Of a stretch of 64,000 nucleotides of DNA, positions 1-10,455 are shown one piece after another. The first letter of the stretch is position 1, and each line of letters starts with the position of its first letter. This DNA is from Mesorhabditis belari. Taxonomy: Eukaryota > Nematoda > Chromadorea > Rhabditida > Rhabditidae. The notes under the pieces were generated by a model. The model made no database searches. It had not been told where the DNA came from and saw only the letters and a program-made list of their open reading frames with translations. Both the position numbers and the translations under genes were made by a program. The stretch is from NCBI GenBank assembly GCA_958450365.1, contig CAUEEP010000727.1, positions 434,001-498,000 on the forward strand, given 5' to 3'.

Positions 1-129
1 TAACTTCAAAAGTAACGTTAACCGTTGTGCTATTATGTATTCGTAAAGTGAGCTTTAAAGAAAAGTTTTATGTCTTAAATTGCTACTGAGCAAGATACTA
101 ATTGCATAACTCTTCCCCGACGCCGGGTA

Positions 130-192
130 CGCCTAGGTCCGAGTGGTTAGCTCGCAGGTCTCTCAGACGGAGGGTCCGGGTTCAAATCCAAA
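130..192 (+). pseudogene. tRNA-like sequence (SINE-like Pol III box A/B)
   Basis: A box-A-like stretch (GTCCGAGTGGTTAGC near 137-151) is followed by a box-B-like stretch (GGGTTCAAATCC near 178-189) at normal tRNA spacing. The T-stem pairs poorly and no matching acceptor stem is visible, so it looks like a decayed tRNA or the head of a tRNA-derived SINE, not a working tRNA. The D-arm style is closest to Leu/Ser tRNAs. Confidence 0.45.
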
Positions 193-649
193 CATTGATC
201 CCTTTTGCTTTTTTTGCTGAGATTTCAAAACAATGACATCATTTTAGGTTTCCATTGTGGAAATTGGGATTAAATGTGACGACGTTTGCTGTTTTCCAGG
301 CTCCTCTAGTTATTTGGTTTGTTAAAGTGAAAAAAAATGGTGAACATGTTGAAAGTTTACAACTAAATAGGTTGAAATGTAAATTTTTAAAAAAATGGTT
401 CTAATCTGTTTAAATCTTTAAAAAATACAAGATTCTGGACAGTTTACAGTATAAAAAGTAGAATTTCATCATTTATTTTCCATGTTGAACTAAAACTAAG
501 TTTTTTTTTGTTGAACTGTTGAACTAAAAACTAAAACTGCAATTTTAATAAGACAGTGCAATAATAAGACAAAAAAAAGTTGTCGATACAGCTGTTTGCT
601 TTGACACAAAACTTTAAAAAATAAATCAAATTCTATTAATCAAAAGAAA

Positions 650-884
650 TACAGTACTGGACAATGAAATATGATATTTGAAAAACGATCGTCACTTTCG
701 CGCGTCTGCAACTCCCTTGTCTTTGAGTTTAAACTATTAGTGTTATACATTTTCTGAAAGCTCTTTTCAAGGGCTACACAATGGTAATATTAATATTTAG
801 AAATACGGTAAAGACAAGGGAGTTACAGACGCGCGAAAGTGACGATCTTTTTTCAAATATCATATTTCATTGTCCAGTAGTGTA
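650..884. mobile_element. Short TIR element (MITE) of Tc1/mariner type
   Basis: The two ends are inverted copies over about 75 bp, beginning TACAGTACTGGACAATG on the left and TACACTACTGGACAATG on the reverse strand of the right. Both ends include a TA, consistent with TA target duplication. Only about 85 bp lie between the arms and there is no coding capacity. Confidence 0.8.
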
Positions 885-1048
885 GATCAATAAATGAATC
901 AAAAAATAGATCAAAAAGTTCTAATCTATTTCGATTTGTAGATTTCTTTGTTTCTATTGTAGATTTCTATTGTAGATTTCTTTGTTTCTTTTATCACTGA
1001 CTATCAGGTAGAATAAGTGATTAATCATAAGTGATAAAGCTTTTAAAA

Positions 1049-1092
1049 GCTGATAAAGCTGATAAAGCTGATAAAGCTGATAAAGCTGATTC
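1049..1092. repeat. GATAAAGCT tandem repeat
   Basis: About five copies of a 9-bp unit lie next to one copy of the local direct duplication that recurs near 1269-1319. Confidence 0.7.
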
Positions 1093-1780
1093 AGCTTCGT
1101 CTATTTCTTTTAGGAATCTCTACTTATTCTCAAAAACTGGATGTTTTTCTTTATTTCATTATGCTGAAACGATGAAAACACAAGGTTTTTTTTGGCAAAA
1201 ATGAGAAAATATACTTCTAAAAACTTTAAGCTTTTGTTGGAGCCACGATTCTTTTGAGAATCATCACTGATTTCTTTGTTTCTTTTATCACTGACTATCA
1301 GGTAAGATAAGTGATTAATTAAAGCTTTTAAAAGGTGATTTAGCTTCGAAAAGTGTTCCTTGATTGGATGAGTCTGCTTCGCAATCGTTTCAAGTCATAT
1401 CGTTCTCGAACGAGCAGTGATACTTCAGTGATTTCTGGTAACAAATTGTTTAATTGATTGAATTTAATTGATTTTAATGGTTTAACAAGCTCTATAGACA
1501 ATACTCTTTCAGATTCTCAAAAGAAATTTACCGATCGTTCATCTTTTTGAAGAAAAGAGCTCATTTTTTCGAATGGAAAGGGAATTTTTATAAAAGTAAA
1601 ATAAAGCAATTGAAAAGCAATGATTTTTCGTTTAAACTTCATTGGCTTAAAGCCATTTGATTCTAATTTAATGAGTTTTCTCGTTTTTTATAAACTCTTT
1701 TAACAAGCCTCGAATACGCGTGCCATTTATTAAACAAAAAGCTCTAAAACATAATTTCTTTTAAATTTCTAAATGATATA

Positions 1781-2662
1781 CACTGGTGCTCATATGTATT
1801 AGTACCCTCTTGCAAAAAATTTTAGCTCTCAACGATTGCCCCCTTAAAAGGCAGCCAAATTCAAAGTGCAAAAGCATTTTTGCTAACAAGCCTAGTCTCT
1901 AAAACCACAAAATTGATTCGAAATGTATTATCTTTTAAAAATAGCAAGGACGGAAAAGACACCTCAAAAATGGTGGACAAAAGTTTTGACACCTTGCAAA
2001 AACAACAGTAAATTTAATAGTCTATTGGCCCTCCTTTGGCTTGAATGACTTTTTCTATCCGTCTGGGCATCGAGTCGACCAAATTGTGCAAAACTGATGA
2101 TCCAATTTGATTCCATACAAGACGTAGATAGAGCCAAAGCTCGCCTTTGGACGAAAAGTGTTTCTCTTTCAATTTCGCTTTCACAATCGACCATAGATTC
2201 TCAATAACATTCAAACTTGCTTTGATGAGTCGCCTCCTCACGGTCCTTGCTGAGATATATTTGCTGAATTGTGATTTATACAGGCGGCTTCCGGCTCTAT
2301 CTACGCTTTGTATGGAATCAAATTGGATCATCAGTTTTGCACAATTTGGTCGACTCGATGCCCAGACGGATAGAAAAAGTCATTCAAGCCAAAGGAGGGC
2401 CAATAGACTATTAAATTTACTGTTGTTTTTGCAAGGTGTCAATATTTTTGTCCACCATTTTTGAGGTGTCTTTTCCGTCCTTGCTATTTTTTAAAAAGAT
2501 AATAAACATTTCGAATCAATTTTTTTTGTGGTTTTAGAGACTAGAGCTTATTAGCAAAAAAATGCTTTTTAGCACTTTGAATTTGGCTGCCTTTTAAGGG
2601 GGGCAATCGTTGAGAGCTAAAATTTTTTGCAAGAGGGTACTAATGCATATGAGCACCAGTGT
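1781..2662. mobile_element. Fold-back element built from a Tc1-like transposon
   Basis: The ends are inverted copies (ACTGGTGCTCATATG on the left, CATATGAGCACCAGTG on the right) preceded by TA. Inverted similarity extends through most of both arms (about 1781-2125 against 2300-2662). Reading the minus strand of the left part gives the conserved end of a Tc1-family transposase (ENLW, SSKGELW, LVDSMPRRIEKVIQAKGG). The right arm carries a second inverted copy of the LVDSMPRR coding part. It is therefore an internally deleted Tc1 derivative turned into a near-palindrome, not an autonomous transposon. Confidence 0.85.
2014..2331 (-). pseudogene. Tc1-like transposase fragment (internally deleted)
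   Basis: The 105-codon open frame joins a piece resembling the N-terminal DNA-binding region (SARTVRRRL) directly to the C-terminal part of the catalytic domain (ENLWSIVKAKLKE, then LVDSMPRRIEKVIQAKGG). The DDE core between these is missing, since the full Tc1 protein is about 340 aa. This is a relic that could not catalyse transposition. It lies inside the fold-back element and shares its terminal coding part with the opposite arm. Confidence 0.8.
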
Positions 2663-4110
2663 ATTTTACATAAAAAAAGAGAGAAAACAAAGTAAATTCT
2701 TTAAAAGAACCGAACATTCATGATTTTAACTATAGCGTTTTCCTCACGAGTAATGCGTTTTTTTTAAACGCACACTGAGAAAAAATTACCGTACTTTTAG
2801 CCAAAAATTATTGCAAGAAATTTGAGTAAAAAAAAATCACGAGCGACCACTTATATAAGACTCTTTTTGAAGATATTCAGCCGTTTAATTGATTTGGTGG
2901 TAAATTCTCTTCACAAGTAAAGATATTCAATTTACTCGACGTGTAAAGAGGATTAGTTGTAGTTACTCGACCAAAAAATGTCGATTAATCGAGTAAAAAT
3001 TACTCATGCTAATTTTACTTACTCGTATTTACTTACTCGCAAAGAACACACTCTAATCGTGAGGCTGTTTGGGGATCTTTCCTTATAATGTGCCCGTTAC
3101 ACAAGGCACATTGCCTAGTTTGGGGTGCGACCCGCTTTAACCTTATCATCGAGGATGATTTTGCTTCAGAATAGCCGAATTGCACAAAGAAGGTTAAATG
3201 GATTTCCCCAAAGCGCTTACAACATAACAAGAACGCGCAGCATCCAACACAAGATTAATACTCGTGGGTGGCGACACAAATGTTAGTAAGCTCTCTCTAC
3301 AATGTTAAACCAGTTATCAAAACAGGATTTAAAACCTGAAGGGTAGCAGAAAGTAATTGTTGAATTTATAATTTTACTGTTTATTAGTACAACACCAAAA
3401 TGCAAGAATACCCATTACAAAAACAGCATGCGCATCAAAAGAAACAACCAAGTTCCCCCCGAGGGAAGGCAAAAGCAACCCGCAGACCAAAAAAAAAAAC
3501 GATTTCGGGAAGGGAGAAAAGGGCGAAAAATGTGACGCGAATAATTGCAAAATAGCAACGCAAATAGGAAGGAAACGGACGCGACCGCCTTGTGTGACGG
3601 GCACATTGTAAGGAAAGATTCAAGTGAACAAATTGAATAAAAGATTGAAGTAAATCAACAATTTATCAAACGTGTGTAATACTCGATCAATCAAATCTCG
3701 TAATGACAGAAAAAGTGCTCTTTTATAGGCCAAACACAAAGTATTCAGTTAAGAATGAAATTGGAACAAGTTGCTCTTTGTTTTCGATAAAAAACCGACA
3801 CAAATTTCGATTTGATTTCTATTCAACTACTCGTATTTCCTTTTGTAATCCTATTGTCACATATCAGTTGCAATTTTGAATTTTAAAGAACTGCATTCAA
3901 CAAGAAATTGCTGCAACATGTCCAAGGTCATGGAAGTGTTGAAAAGCTGACTGTATAAGCCTTGACTCCCTTTGCATTTTTTTTCAAGAAATTTTTCAAA
4001 GAAACAGTTAGAATGAAAGTGCTGACCATAAAAGCTAATACAAAAAAGATTATTCTTGCAATTTCTCTTGTCCATTTCAAATAAAAATTTTGTTTGTCTT
4101 GCAGCAAAAA

Positions 4111-4398
4111 TTACTCAATGTCAATTTCAATGTAAATGTACTTTCCGGTGGCATCAGTTGGGAGAATCTCACCATCGGCTCCAATTGGCTTGCTTTCGTC
4201 GTTTTGCGTGATCACTTCGCCGTTGTCAGCTACATGGTGTCCAGTGGAGTCGGTGGGTAGCAATTGTCCATCGGGGTGGTACACAGGAGCGATCAAGCTT
4301 CCATATTCATCAGTTGGTAGCTCGGTTGATGCGGCTTCAGTAGTAGTGGCTCGAAAAGTTTGAAAATGAAATTTATTATCACTTCTCAAACCTTTCAA
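4111..4398 (-). CDS. LPTD-repeat protein, terminal exon or gene fragment
   Basis: The frame ends with a TAA at 4111 and reads a clear low-complexity protein with three spaced copies of an L-P-T-D-x-x-G motif (LPTDEYG, LPTDSTG, LPTDATG), two of them preceded by a (P/A)DG(Q/E) turn. Codon use is GC-richer than in the surrounding DNA, which supports real coding. The reading is convincing from about 4349 downwards, where TTTTCGAG could be a splice acceptor. No upstream exon or signal peptide could be placed between here and psd-1, so this may be the last exon of a gene with distant exons, or a stranded fragment. Similar repeats occur in nematode secreted or extracellular proteins, but I do not recognise the family and assign no function. 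Confidence 0.5.
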   Translation of the reverse strand: MKGLRSDNKFHFQTFRATTTEAASTELPTDEYGSLIAPVYHPDGQLLPTDSTGHHVADNGEVITQNDESKPIGADGEILPTDATGKYIYIEIDIE

Positions 4399-5647
4399 CC
4401 TTTGTCGTCGTTCGATTAAGTAATTCGATCATAGAGTGAAGTTCATTTCTGAATTTTCAGAAGTATTTTCAAAAAATTTAAACGTTTTAAACTGTTGATC
4501 GCTAATTTTTGCCTCTAGTTTTTCGATTTTTGATCGATTGTTCACTTCTAAAACTTTTACAATTACTCGTTTGTAAATCCAACATGCATTTCTCTCTCTC
4601 GATTGTCATTTTTCTTTTCCAACATATCAATCATTGATTGTAGTCCATTTCTGAATTAAATTCTTGTCTTTCAGCTCAACTCTCAAACGTTTTATTTCGA
4701 TATTTTTCGATTTGAGCCTCCAGCTTTGAGTTCTTTGATTGAAGTTGAATTCTAGAACGATTCCATTGGGAAAAATTAGTTAAGTGATCTCTCTGAATTT
4801 GTGTCACATTGTATTGAAGTTTTTCCCGAAACTTCACTTCAAACTCACTTCAACTGGACACTAGGGAGTGTACAGTTGAAGCACTGACTAGTGTCCAGTT
4901 GAAGCAAATGTACCTTTTCCAGCTCATTTTCCAAGAATTCACTAAACTTTGAAATGAGAATAAATTCAAAAAGACAAACTGACAACAATTTCTTGTCTCT
5001 CTCAATCATTTCATCACTGAATTCGTTGTTTTGATTTTCTATCCAGAAACGGCTTTGGATCTACAAAGGCTGTTGAGACTATAACTCTCTACTTATTAAA
5101 AATTTGTAAGCGTCTCAAGCTCAACCCTTCACTCGAATCATCTCAATGATTCTAGGCACTAATAATGTGAAAAGCAGCAGCAAGAGAGAATCATCAGAAC
5201 AAACTGATTCAAACATCAAATTTATCCCATTCAGCATTCATTTGTTCAATTTCAAAGCCTTTTTTGAAAGATAAACGCTGACTTTTTTTTGAGTCATTGC
5301 TTTACTTTGGAAAATCTTTGGAAAAAGAACAATTGATCCCGTGAAAGCAATTGTTTTGAAGGTTTATTATTCGTAGTTCAATTTGAGCAACGAGAATTTT
5401 GAATTTTAACACGAAACTTGACATTTTCTGATGTGTTAGTGATGGAACATGTATATTGAAATAAACACTGCCTGTTTAGGTGATATGCAGTCAGGAAAAC
5501 TTCTCAATAGCACTAATTCTACTTGTTATATTCAAAAGATACAACACTGAAACTACTGTCTCTACTGTGCATTCAGATTCAAAAAAAGTCCTAGTCCCTC
5601 CTAGTCACTTGCCAAAGAAGCCAACTCGATACGCGATACTTACAACT

Positions 5648-5993
5648 AGAGTTCGGCAAACAAAACCGAAACCAAAACAGACCAAAACCAAAACAAACCA
5701 AAACTCAATTTGCAAAAATAACAGTAAATTCAAATGTAAAATGAATTGCCTTCACTTTTCTCACTCCCAAAATCTCGCGGCCGAAAAAAGGACCAAAACA
5801 CGACCTCGAAATTTCGAAACAAAAAATAGCCAAAATAGCTATGGGATAGATTTTTGGACGCCGATTTCAAATCTGCAAACAGATTTTCGCTAGCTCCTCC
5901 CAATCGCGAGATATTGGCGAGTTTTGGTTAGTTTTGGTTTTGGTTTTGGTTTGGTTTTGGTTTTGGTTAAGTTTTGTTTTGTTTTCCGAAGCC
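5648..5993. repeat. Inverted arms of CCAAAA/TTTTGG hexamers
   Basis: The left arm is rich in AACCAAAAC words and the right arm in TTTTGGTT words, bounded by GTTCGGCAAAC on the left and GTTTTCCGAAGC on the right. The arms could pair as a long imperfect hairpin with about 215 bp between them. Confidence 0.6.
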
Positions 5994-6290
5994 TACTTAC
6001 AACGACAATCCCATTCGAAGTCTAATTTTTCGTAGATCAGCAAGTTTCGATGCTCCCTCTCTGATGTTTTTATTTTCTATTTATGCCGCTCCTTTACCCC
6101 ATCCGCCACCGTGAGTCTACGCAGCGACCGGCATGTCAGATCGCTCAGACAGAATTTTGGGCTTTCCAAGTTCAAGCTGACGAGTTTTGGTAAAGTTTTG
6201 TAACGATCCAGAAGATGAGCCTTTCGTTGTTTCCATTCAACTCCACAAACCATCTTACAGTTAGTTTTGTCCTTCATTGTGGGACCACAA

Positions 6291-6576
6291 AAACAAAAGA
6301 TTTTAAAACGAAAAAGAAACGACAACGCGGCGCTCCCATTGACTACCTCCAAATGGCGGCGACGTCAATTGGAATGCGTCTACGAAAAGTTCCGGATTCT
6401 CCACTCGGTTCCCAAATGGAAATAGATTGCTTTCTCATTTCAACACAAAATTTATCGCGTAAAACAATACTTTCAATTAATCGGAGAAAAACAAATGATT
6501 TTAAAATGGAAAAGAAACGACGACGCGGTGCTCCCATTGACTACCTCCAAATGGTGGCGACGTCAATTGGAATGCG
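6291..6576. repeat. Two direct copies of an ~88-bp sequence
   Basis: Positions 6291-6379 and 6489-6576 share a GC-rich block around GCTCCCATTGACTACCTCCA with only a few differences, offset by about 197 bp. Both read RGAPIDYLQM in the plus frame, but there is no splice context to support a gene. Confidence 0.7.
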
Positions 6577-6841
6577 GTGTCGCGCAAAAATTAACACTTA
6601 ACATTAAGAAAAAGTTAACATTTAAAATTTGCGACAGAAATTCAAATTTAACATGAAAACGTCTCGAAAAACACATTTTTTTTTCTCTGAAGGGGATTCT
6701 CTACTGTACTACTCTACTAGTACTCTCTTCTTCTTATTTCGATTTTGGTCAGCTTTTAAGTAACGTTCATTTTGAAAAAAAATACTAAAGAAATGTGAAA
6801 GTTTGTGGTTATTTTGTGGTTATTTTTTTCAAAACAGTGTC

Positions 6842-9147
6842 TTATTCCGCATCGAGCGCTCGGTAGGGATTGAAATCGTCGAATTTGCTCGAAACAATCA
6901 TTTCAGAATCGTCTGGACTTTCAGGATCAACAGAAAGAAGCCGATTTCCATAGTGGATCAATTGGCCCTTTTTGACATCAAATTTGAGATGTGGTGGTGC
7001 TTCGAAGATCTAGAAACATATTGTCATCAACAATATAATTTCAGCTTACCAAAACACACTCGGATCCAGCCTCAAAATGTCCAACTTTATCACCGGGTTT
7101 ATAGGAGAGCACTTGTTCATACATTGTGTATTTGGCATAGTGATCGTGTTTGCTTTCAAGCTTTTTTGGTGGTGTTCTCTCGAATTCCTGAATCAAGTGA
7201 TAGTCAAAGTGATTTTCAAAAGAAAATAGAGAGCCAGTAAATTTTAGAAGATCTTCTTTAGAGAATATTAATTCAATAGATCAATTGAATAGATCAATTG
7301 AATAGATCAATTGAATAGATCAATTCAATAGATCAATTTAATAGATCAATTGAATAGATCAATTGAATAGATCAATTCAATAGATCAATTCAAAAGATCA
7401 ATTCAAAAGATCAATTGGATAGATCAATTCAATAGATCAATTGAATAGATCAATTGAATAGATCAATTCAATAGTTTTTCAATTCAAATTTCTATTCACC
7501 GGATTGATATGAATATCTCCAACAGTTGTAGCAGCCACCGGAGTCATCGAAAAGAAACCATATTTCCATTTTCCGATCAATGCGACACGGGCATTAATAG
7601 AAAACCATTGAGGAATGAATTTATGAAGTTTAAATGGAAGAATGTGACCTGAAAATATGCATTTAAAATCTAAAACTAGAACTAAAATCTAAAACTAAAA
7701 CTAAAACTAAAACTAAAACTTAGATCTATTTTAAAAACTTAGATCTTTAAGCTTACCTGCATGCTCAACTTTAGTATGCGTTTCCCATTTTGTTGGTGAG
7801 TGATAACAGTGGTAATCGGTGGCTCGGAGATAGATCACGACTTCGTAGAGTTTGTTGTTTGCCTGGAATTTCATTTTGTTTCCTAGCTTTTCCTAGTTTC
7901 CTAGTTTCCTAGTTTCATTTTAAAAACCTCGCTAAGCTTTGTGATGAAATAAATAAGCTTACCTTGTGTTTTGGATCAATAGGGCCCAAGAATTCTTCGA
8001 ACTCATAAGTGTGACTCTTAATTTGTTGAATTTTTCGATCATCACTGATCTCTCCAAACTCAATCACCACTCCATCGACGGGTGATACCTAGAAGTTATC
8101 TTTGTTGACAAGATCTTTTTAAAAACTGTTGCTAAACTCACCAAAGTGCAATCATCGATCGGTCGCATTCCCGGTTTTAGTGGACGAGTGAAAAGCGCTT
8201 GCAAGCTCTTGTATGACTTTAAATCTTCATTAGCTGCTTCTTTCATGTTGATTCCATGATACCAAATATAAATCGAGTAAATGAATGAACGAATGAAGAC
8301 AGGCAATTGAATGTTCGCGATTTTCCCAGCCAAATGGGTGTAAGGAACGGAAAGTGATGGGAACATCAAATAAATCGACTCCTAGAAATTCAAAAACTTA
8401 TTTCTTTTAAGCTAAATATTTTACTACCCTAAAGTCTCGAGTATAAGTTCATCCGAGTATAAGTTCTGCCTTAATTTACATTCGCTTTAATTGCTTTGAA
8501 TTTCTTTTTGTTGGGGTTTTATACATTTTTATTATTATATAAACTTTTATTATTGTTCTTGGAGCGCGGGATACTACAGGGTGACAGCTTATCACCATTG
8601 CTATTTGTTATGTGCATGGATACATCCAGACGATAGTGTTGAAGAAGACGCTGGAAAGCATCTCTTTCGACCGTCGACGTGGACTTTGGCCGGATGAAGA
8701 GGCCAGGGAGGGATCCATAAGACTGAGCACCGGAGAGGAGCAGGGCGGACGCGCCGAGCCACGCCCGGGGCAACAAATAACAGCATAAAATTGCTATAAC
8801 CCTCAATAAATTTACTTCTATTATTGTTCTTAAAAAGCAAAAAAGTTATGCTGCAGCGGGGTTCGAACCCTCGACACACCGCACCGGAGACAGCCGTCAA
8901 TTTGCATGCGAAAACCAAACAGAACTTATACTCGCGACTTTAGGGTAATAAAGATTTATATTTATTAAAGTACTAATTAATGTTTTTTTTTATGATTTAA
9001 GTTTACCTGAATAACTCCACCAGATCCGAAGAGAAATTTCCAAACACTAGGCGCAAAGAAGTAGAACATCGGTGTGAACACAAGCCCGAGAGCAAAAATA
9101 CTGTAGTTGTTGAGATGGGCATCGATTAATGGAATATCTATTTGCAT
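6842..9147 (-). CDS. psd-1: Phosphatidylserine decarboxylase (mitochondrial, PISD type)
   Basis: Makes phosphatidylethanolamine from phosphatidylserine; the family acts at the inner mitochondrial membrane as a self-cleaving pyruvoyl enzyme. Seven exons (9007-9147, 8142-8381, 7963-8088, 7757-7862, 7500-7648, 7050-7187, 6842-7009) sum to 355 codons plus stop. Exon 1 encodes a hydrophobic membrane segment ([15 protein letters not shown]). Then come the family motifs [22 protein letters not shown], the DYHCYHSP metal/active-site motif (about residue 185), GKWKYGFFS and, near residue 296, GSECVLIFEAP. The last is the self-processing site: the glycine-serine pair is kept, but the usual LGST reads AGSE. 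The start at 9147 follows AAA and precedes the membrane segment; an upstream in-frame ATG (MNIFFFK) is possible. Intron 1 carries a transposon insertion, and the 7188-7499 intron is mostly a GATCAATTGAATA-type repeat. Confidence 0.93.
7266..7484. repeat. AATAGATCAATTG minisatellite in a psd-1 intron
   Basis: About 16 copies of a 13-bp unit fill most of the intron between the fifth and sixth psd-1 exons. Confidence 0.85.
8553..8622 (+). pseudogene. Non-LTR-type reverse transcriptase fragment
   Basis: A plus-strand frame reads [20 protein letters not shown], which matches the conserved reverse-transcriptase motif [10 protein letters not shown] of non-LTR (and related) retrotransposons. Only about 20 residues are recognisable, and the catalytic YADD block and the rest of the protein are absent. 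It is a fragment trapped inside the surrounding TIR element. Confidence 0.75.
8845..8885. other. tRNA-like T-arm palindrome (box B)
   Basis: GGGGTTCGAACCC reads as a Pol III box B on either strand and forms a T-arm-like palindrome. No box A or acceptor stem was found at the right spacing, so it is a box-B fragment rather than a tRNA gene. Confidence 0.4.
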
Positions 9148-9434
9148 TTTGAAAAAAAAGATATTCAAATTTTCTTAGTTGATAGCTTTCTTAGCTTTCG
9201 TTTTGAGCATTTGAATCTCAACTATTTTCTTGGCTTACATCAAAAAGGGGTGGAGCCACGTAGAAAGGGCACGTAAACAAGCCTCAAGAGTGCACTCACA
9301 CACCAACAAAACAACATTGAAAAATACGAGCATAAACAAAAGTTCGTGTCTACTCTAGAAAAAACAAAGTTTGACTCATTTCATCAATTCCGAGAACTAG
9401 TATCTGAAAAGTAAAGTTTAAAGGACCCATGTAT

Positions 9435-9462
9435 TAGGTTGGCAAGTTATAAACGATCGTTT
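9435..9462. mobile_element. Solo mariner-type terminal repeat
   Basis: TTAGGTTGGCAAG after a TA matches the classical start of mariner terminal repeats. No matching right end or transposase is visible nearby, so this is a remnant. Confidence 0.45.
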
Positions 9463-9579
9463 TTTTGGGTAATGTGTTTTCTGAAAAAACGGCTTATCGA
9501 ATCAAAAAAAACGGTTTGCTTGATGCAAAAGCCCTATCCTTAATATCCCTACCCTATCTACAAAATGGCTTTTTTAGCG

Positions 9580-9864
9580 TCGACGTTAAAAACGTCAGCT
9601 ACGTCAGCTACATTTTCCGACCGCACATCGATAGGTTCTGATAAGCGGTTCTCGAGATTTCGAGCAATTTAGGCGACGCTCAGGGTGCACTACTATTAGA
9701 GAAAATACGGTGTCTGCAAATTATAAAGTAGAAATCGAATGTCACACATATTCTACTTAAAAAGGTCAACTGGTTGAATAAAGAAATGCCTTCAAAGTCC
9801 AAGTCTCTCGCTATTTTTTCACTATTTAGCCAGGTGTACTACTATTAGAGAAAATACGGTATAT
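9580..9864 (-). mobile_element. MITE of the ACCGTATTTTCTC (pogo-like) family
   Basis: Reverse-strand copy of the family best seen at 26550-26901. It has the CGACCGCACATCGATAGG and GCGACGCTCAGG blocks and two copies of the AGAGAAAATACGGT tip (about 9700-9715 and 9845-9862). The sequence between the two tips matches the left flank of the 26550 copy in inverted orientation, so the real repeat unit is larger than the MITE alone. Confidence 0.75.
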
Positions 9865-9978
9865 ACACAAAAAGACTGTGGTGTTAATTGATGCTTTTGT
9901 CAAGATAGAAAATTTTATTCCACAATATGTTTTTTAATAAGGTGGCACAATGAAGCCCGTGTAAGGATGTTTAAATAA

Positions 9979-10180
9979 ATGAGAGGGGGAACAGAACAGA
10001 AAGAGATGGGGAACAGAAGAGAAAGAGATGGGGGAACAGAAGAGAAAGAGAGGGGGAACAGAACAGAAAGAGATGGGGAACAGAACAGAAAGAGATGGGG
10101 AACAGAAGAGAAAGAGAGGGGGAACAGAACAGAAAGAGATGGGGAACAGAAGAGAAAGAGAGGGGGAACAGAACAGAAAT
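9979..10180. repeat. 22-bp purine-rich minisatellite
   Basis: Nine or so copies of a unit like GGGGAACAGAAGAGAAAGAG, alternating AGAAGAG and AGAACAG variants. The open frames across it are an effect of repetition. Confidence 0.85.
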
Positions 10181-10455
10181 CACAGAACAGAAAGATTTGG
10201 CATACTTTGGGCATCGTTGTGAACTAAATACAATCACCGGATCCCATTTATATAGAAAAAGGAGTAGTTATAAAGAAAATGACGTTGTAAAGTTACTGTA
10301 AAAACTACTGTAAAAGTTGCAATTTCTTGTACTACCGTATGCCGACGGAAATCTAGTTGGCTGAATACTTTTTATGATGGCATACTCTAGCCAAGAGAGT
10401 GAGTACCTTTAAATGTGAATACAGTATAAATTTTAACAGTGACACTGGGGAAAAC

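Larger units (their letters stand above)
1..4110. other. Repeat-rich intergenic region without a supported gene
   Basis: No coding exon can be supported here apart from transposon fragments. Contents: the tRNA-like sequence near 130, a small TIR element (650-884), a direct duplication of about 50 bp (near 975-1024 and 1269-1319), a short GATAAAGCT tandem run (1049-1092), a fold-back Tc1-like element (1781-2662), an ACTCG-rich stretch (about 2900-3040) and inverted arms near 3070-3107 and 3588-3620. The remaining DNA is AT-rich and unremarkable. Confidence 0.7.
4399..6841. other. Intergenic region with inverted and direct repeats
   Basis: No supported gene. A pair of imperfect inverted arms made of CCAAAA-type hexamers lies at about 5650-5710 and 5925-5990. 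A direct duplication of about 88 bp occurs at 6291-6379 and 6489-6576. The rest is AT-rich sequence without convincing splice-bounded exons. Confidence 0.6.
8425..8947. mobile_element. TIR element with TA ends in psd-1 intron 1
   Basis: The ends CCCTAAAGTC and GACTTTAGGG are part of 24-bp terminal inverted repeats with one mismatch, each flanked by TA. The interior is unusually GC-rich for this window and contains a reverse-transcriptase fragment and a tRNA-like T-arm palindrome, so the element appears to have collected retroposed DNA. It lies wholly inside an intron. Confidence 0.8.

Noticed and set aside
5480..5893. 137-codon plus-strand frame rich in Lys/Thr/Gln
   Set aside because: Runs through the CCAAAA-type repeat arm; no splice context and no recognisable motif.
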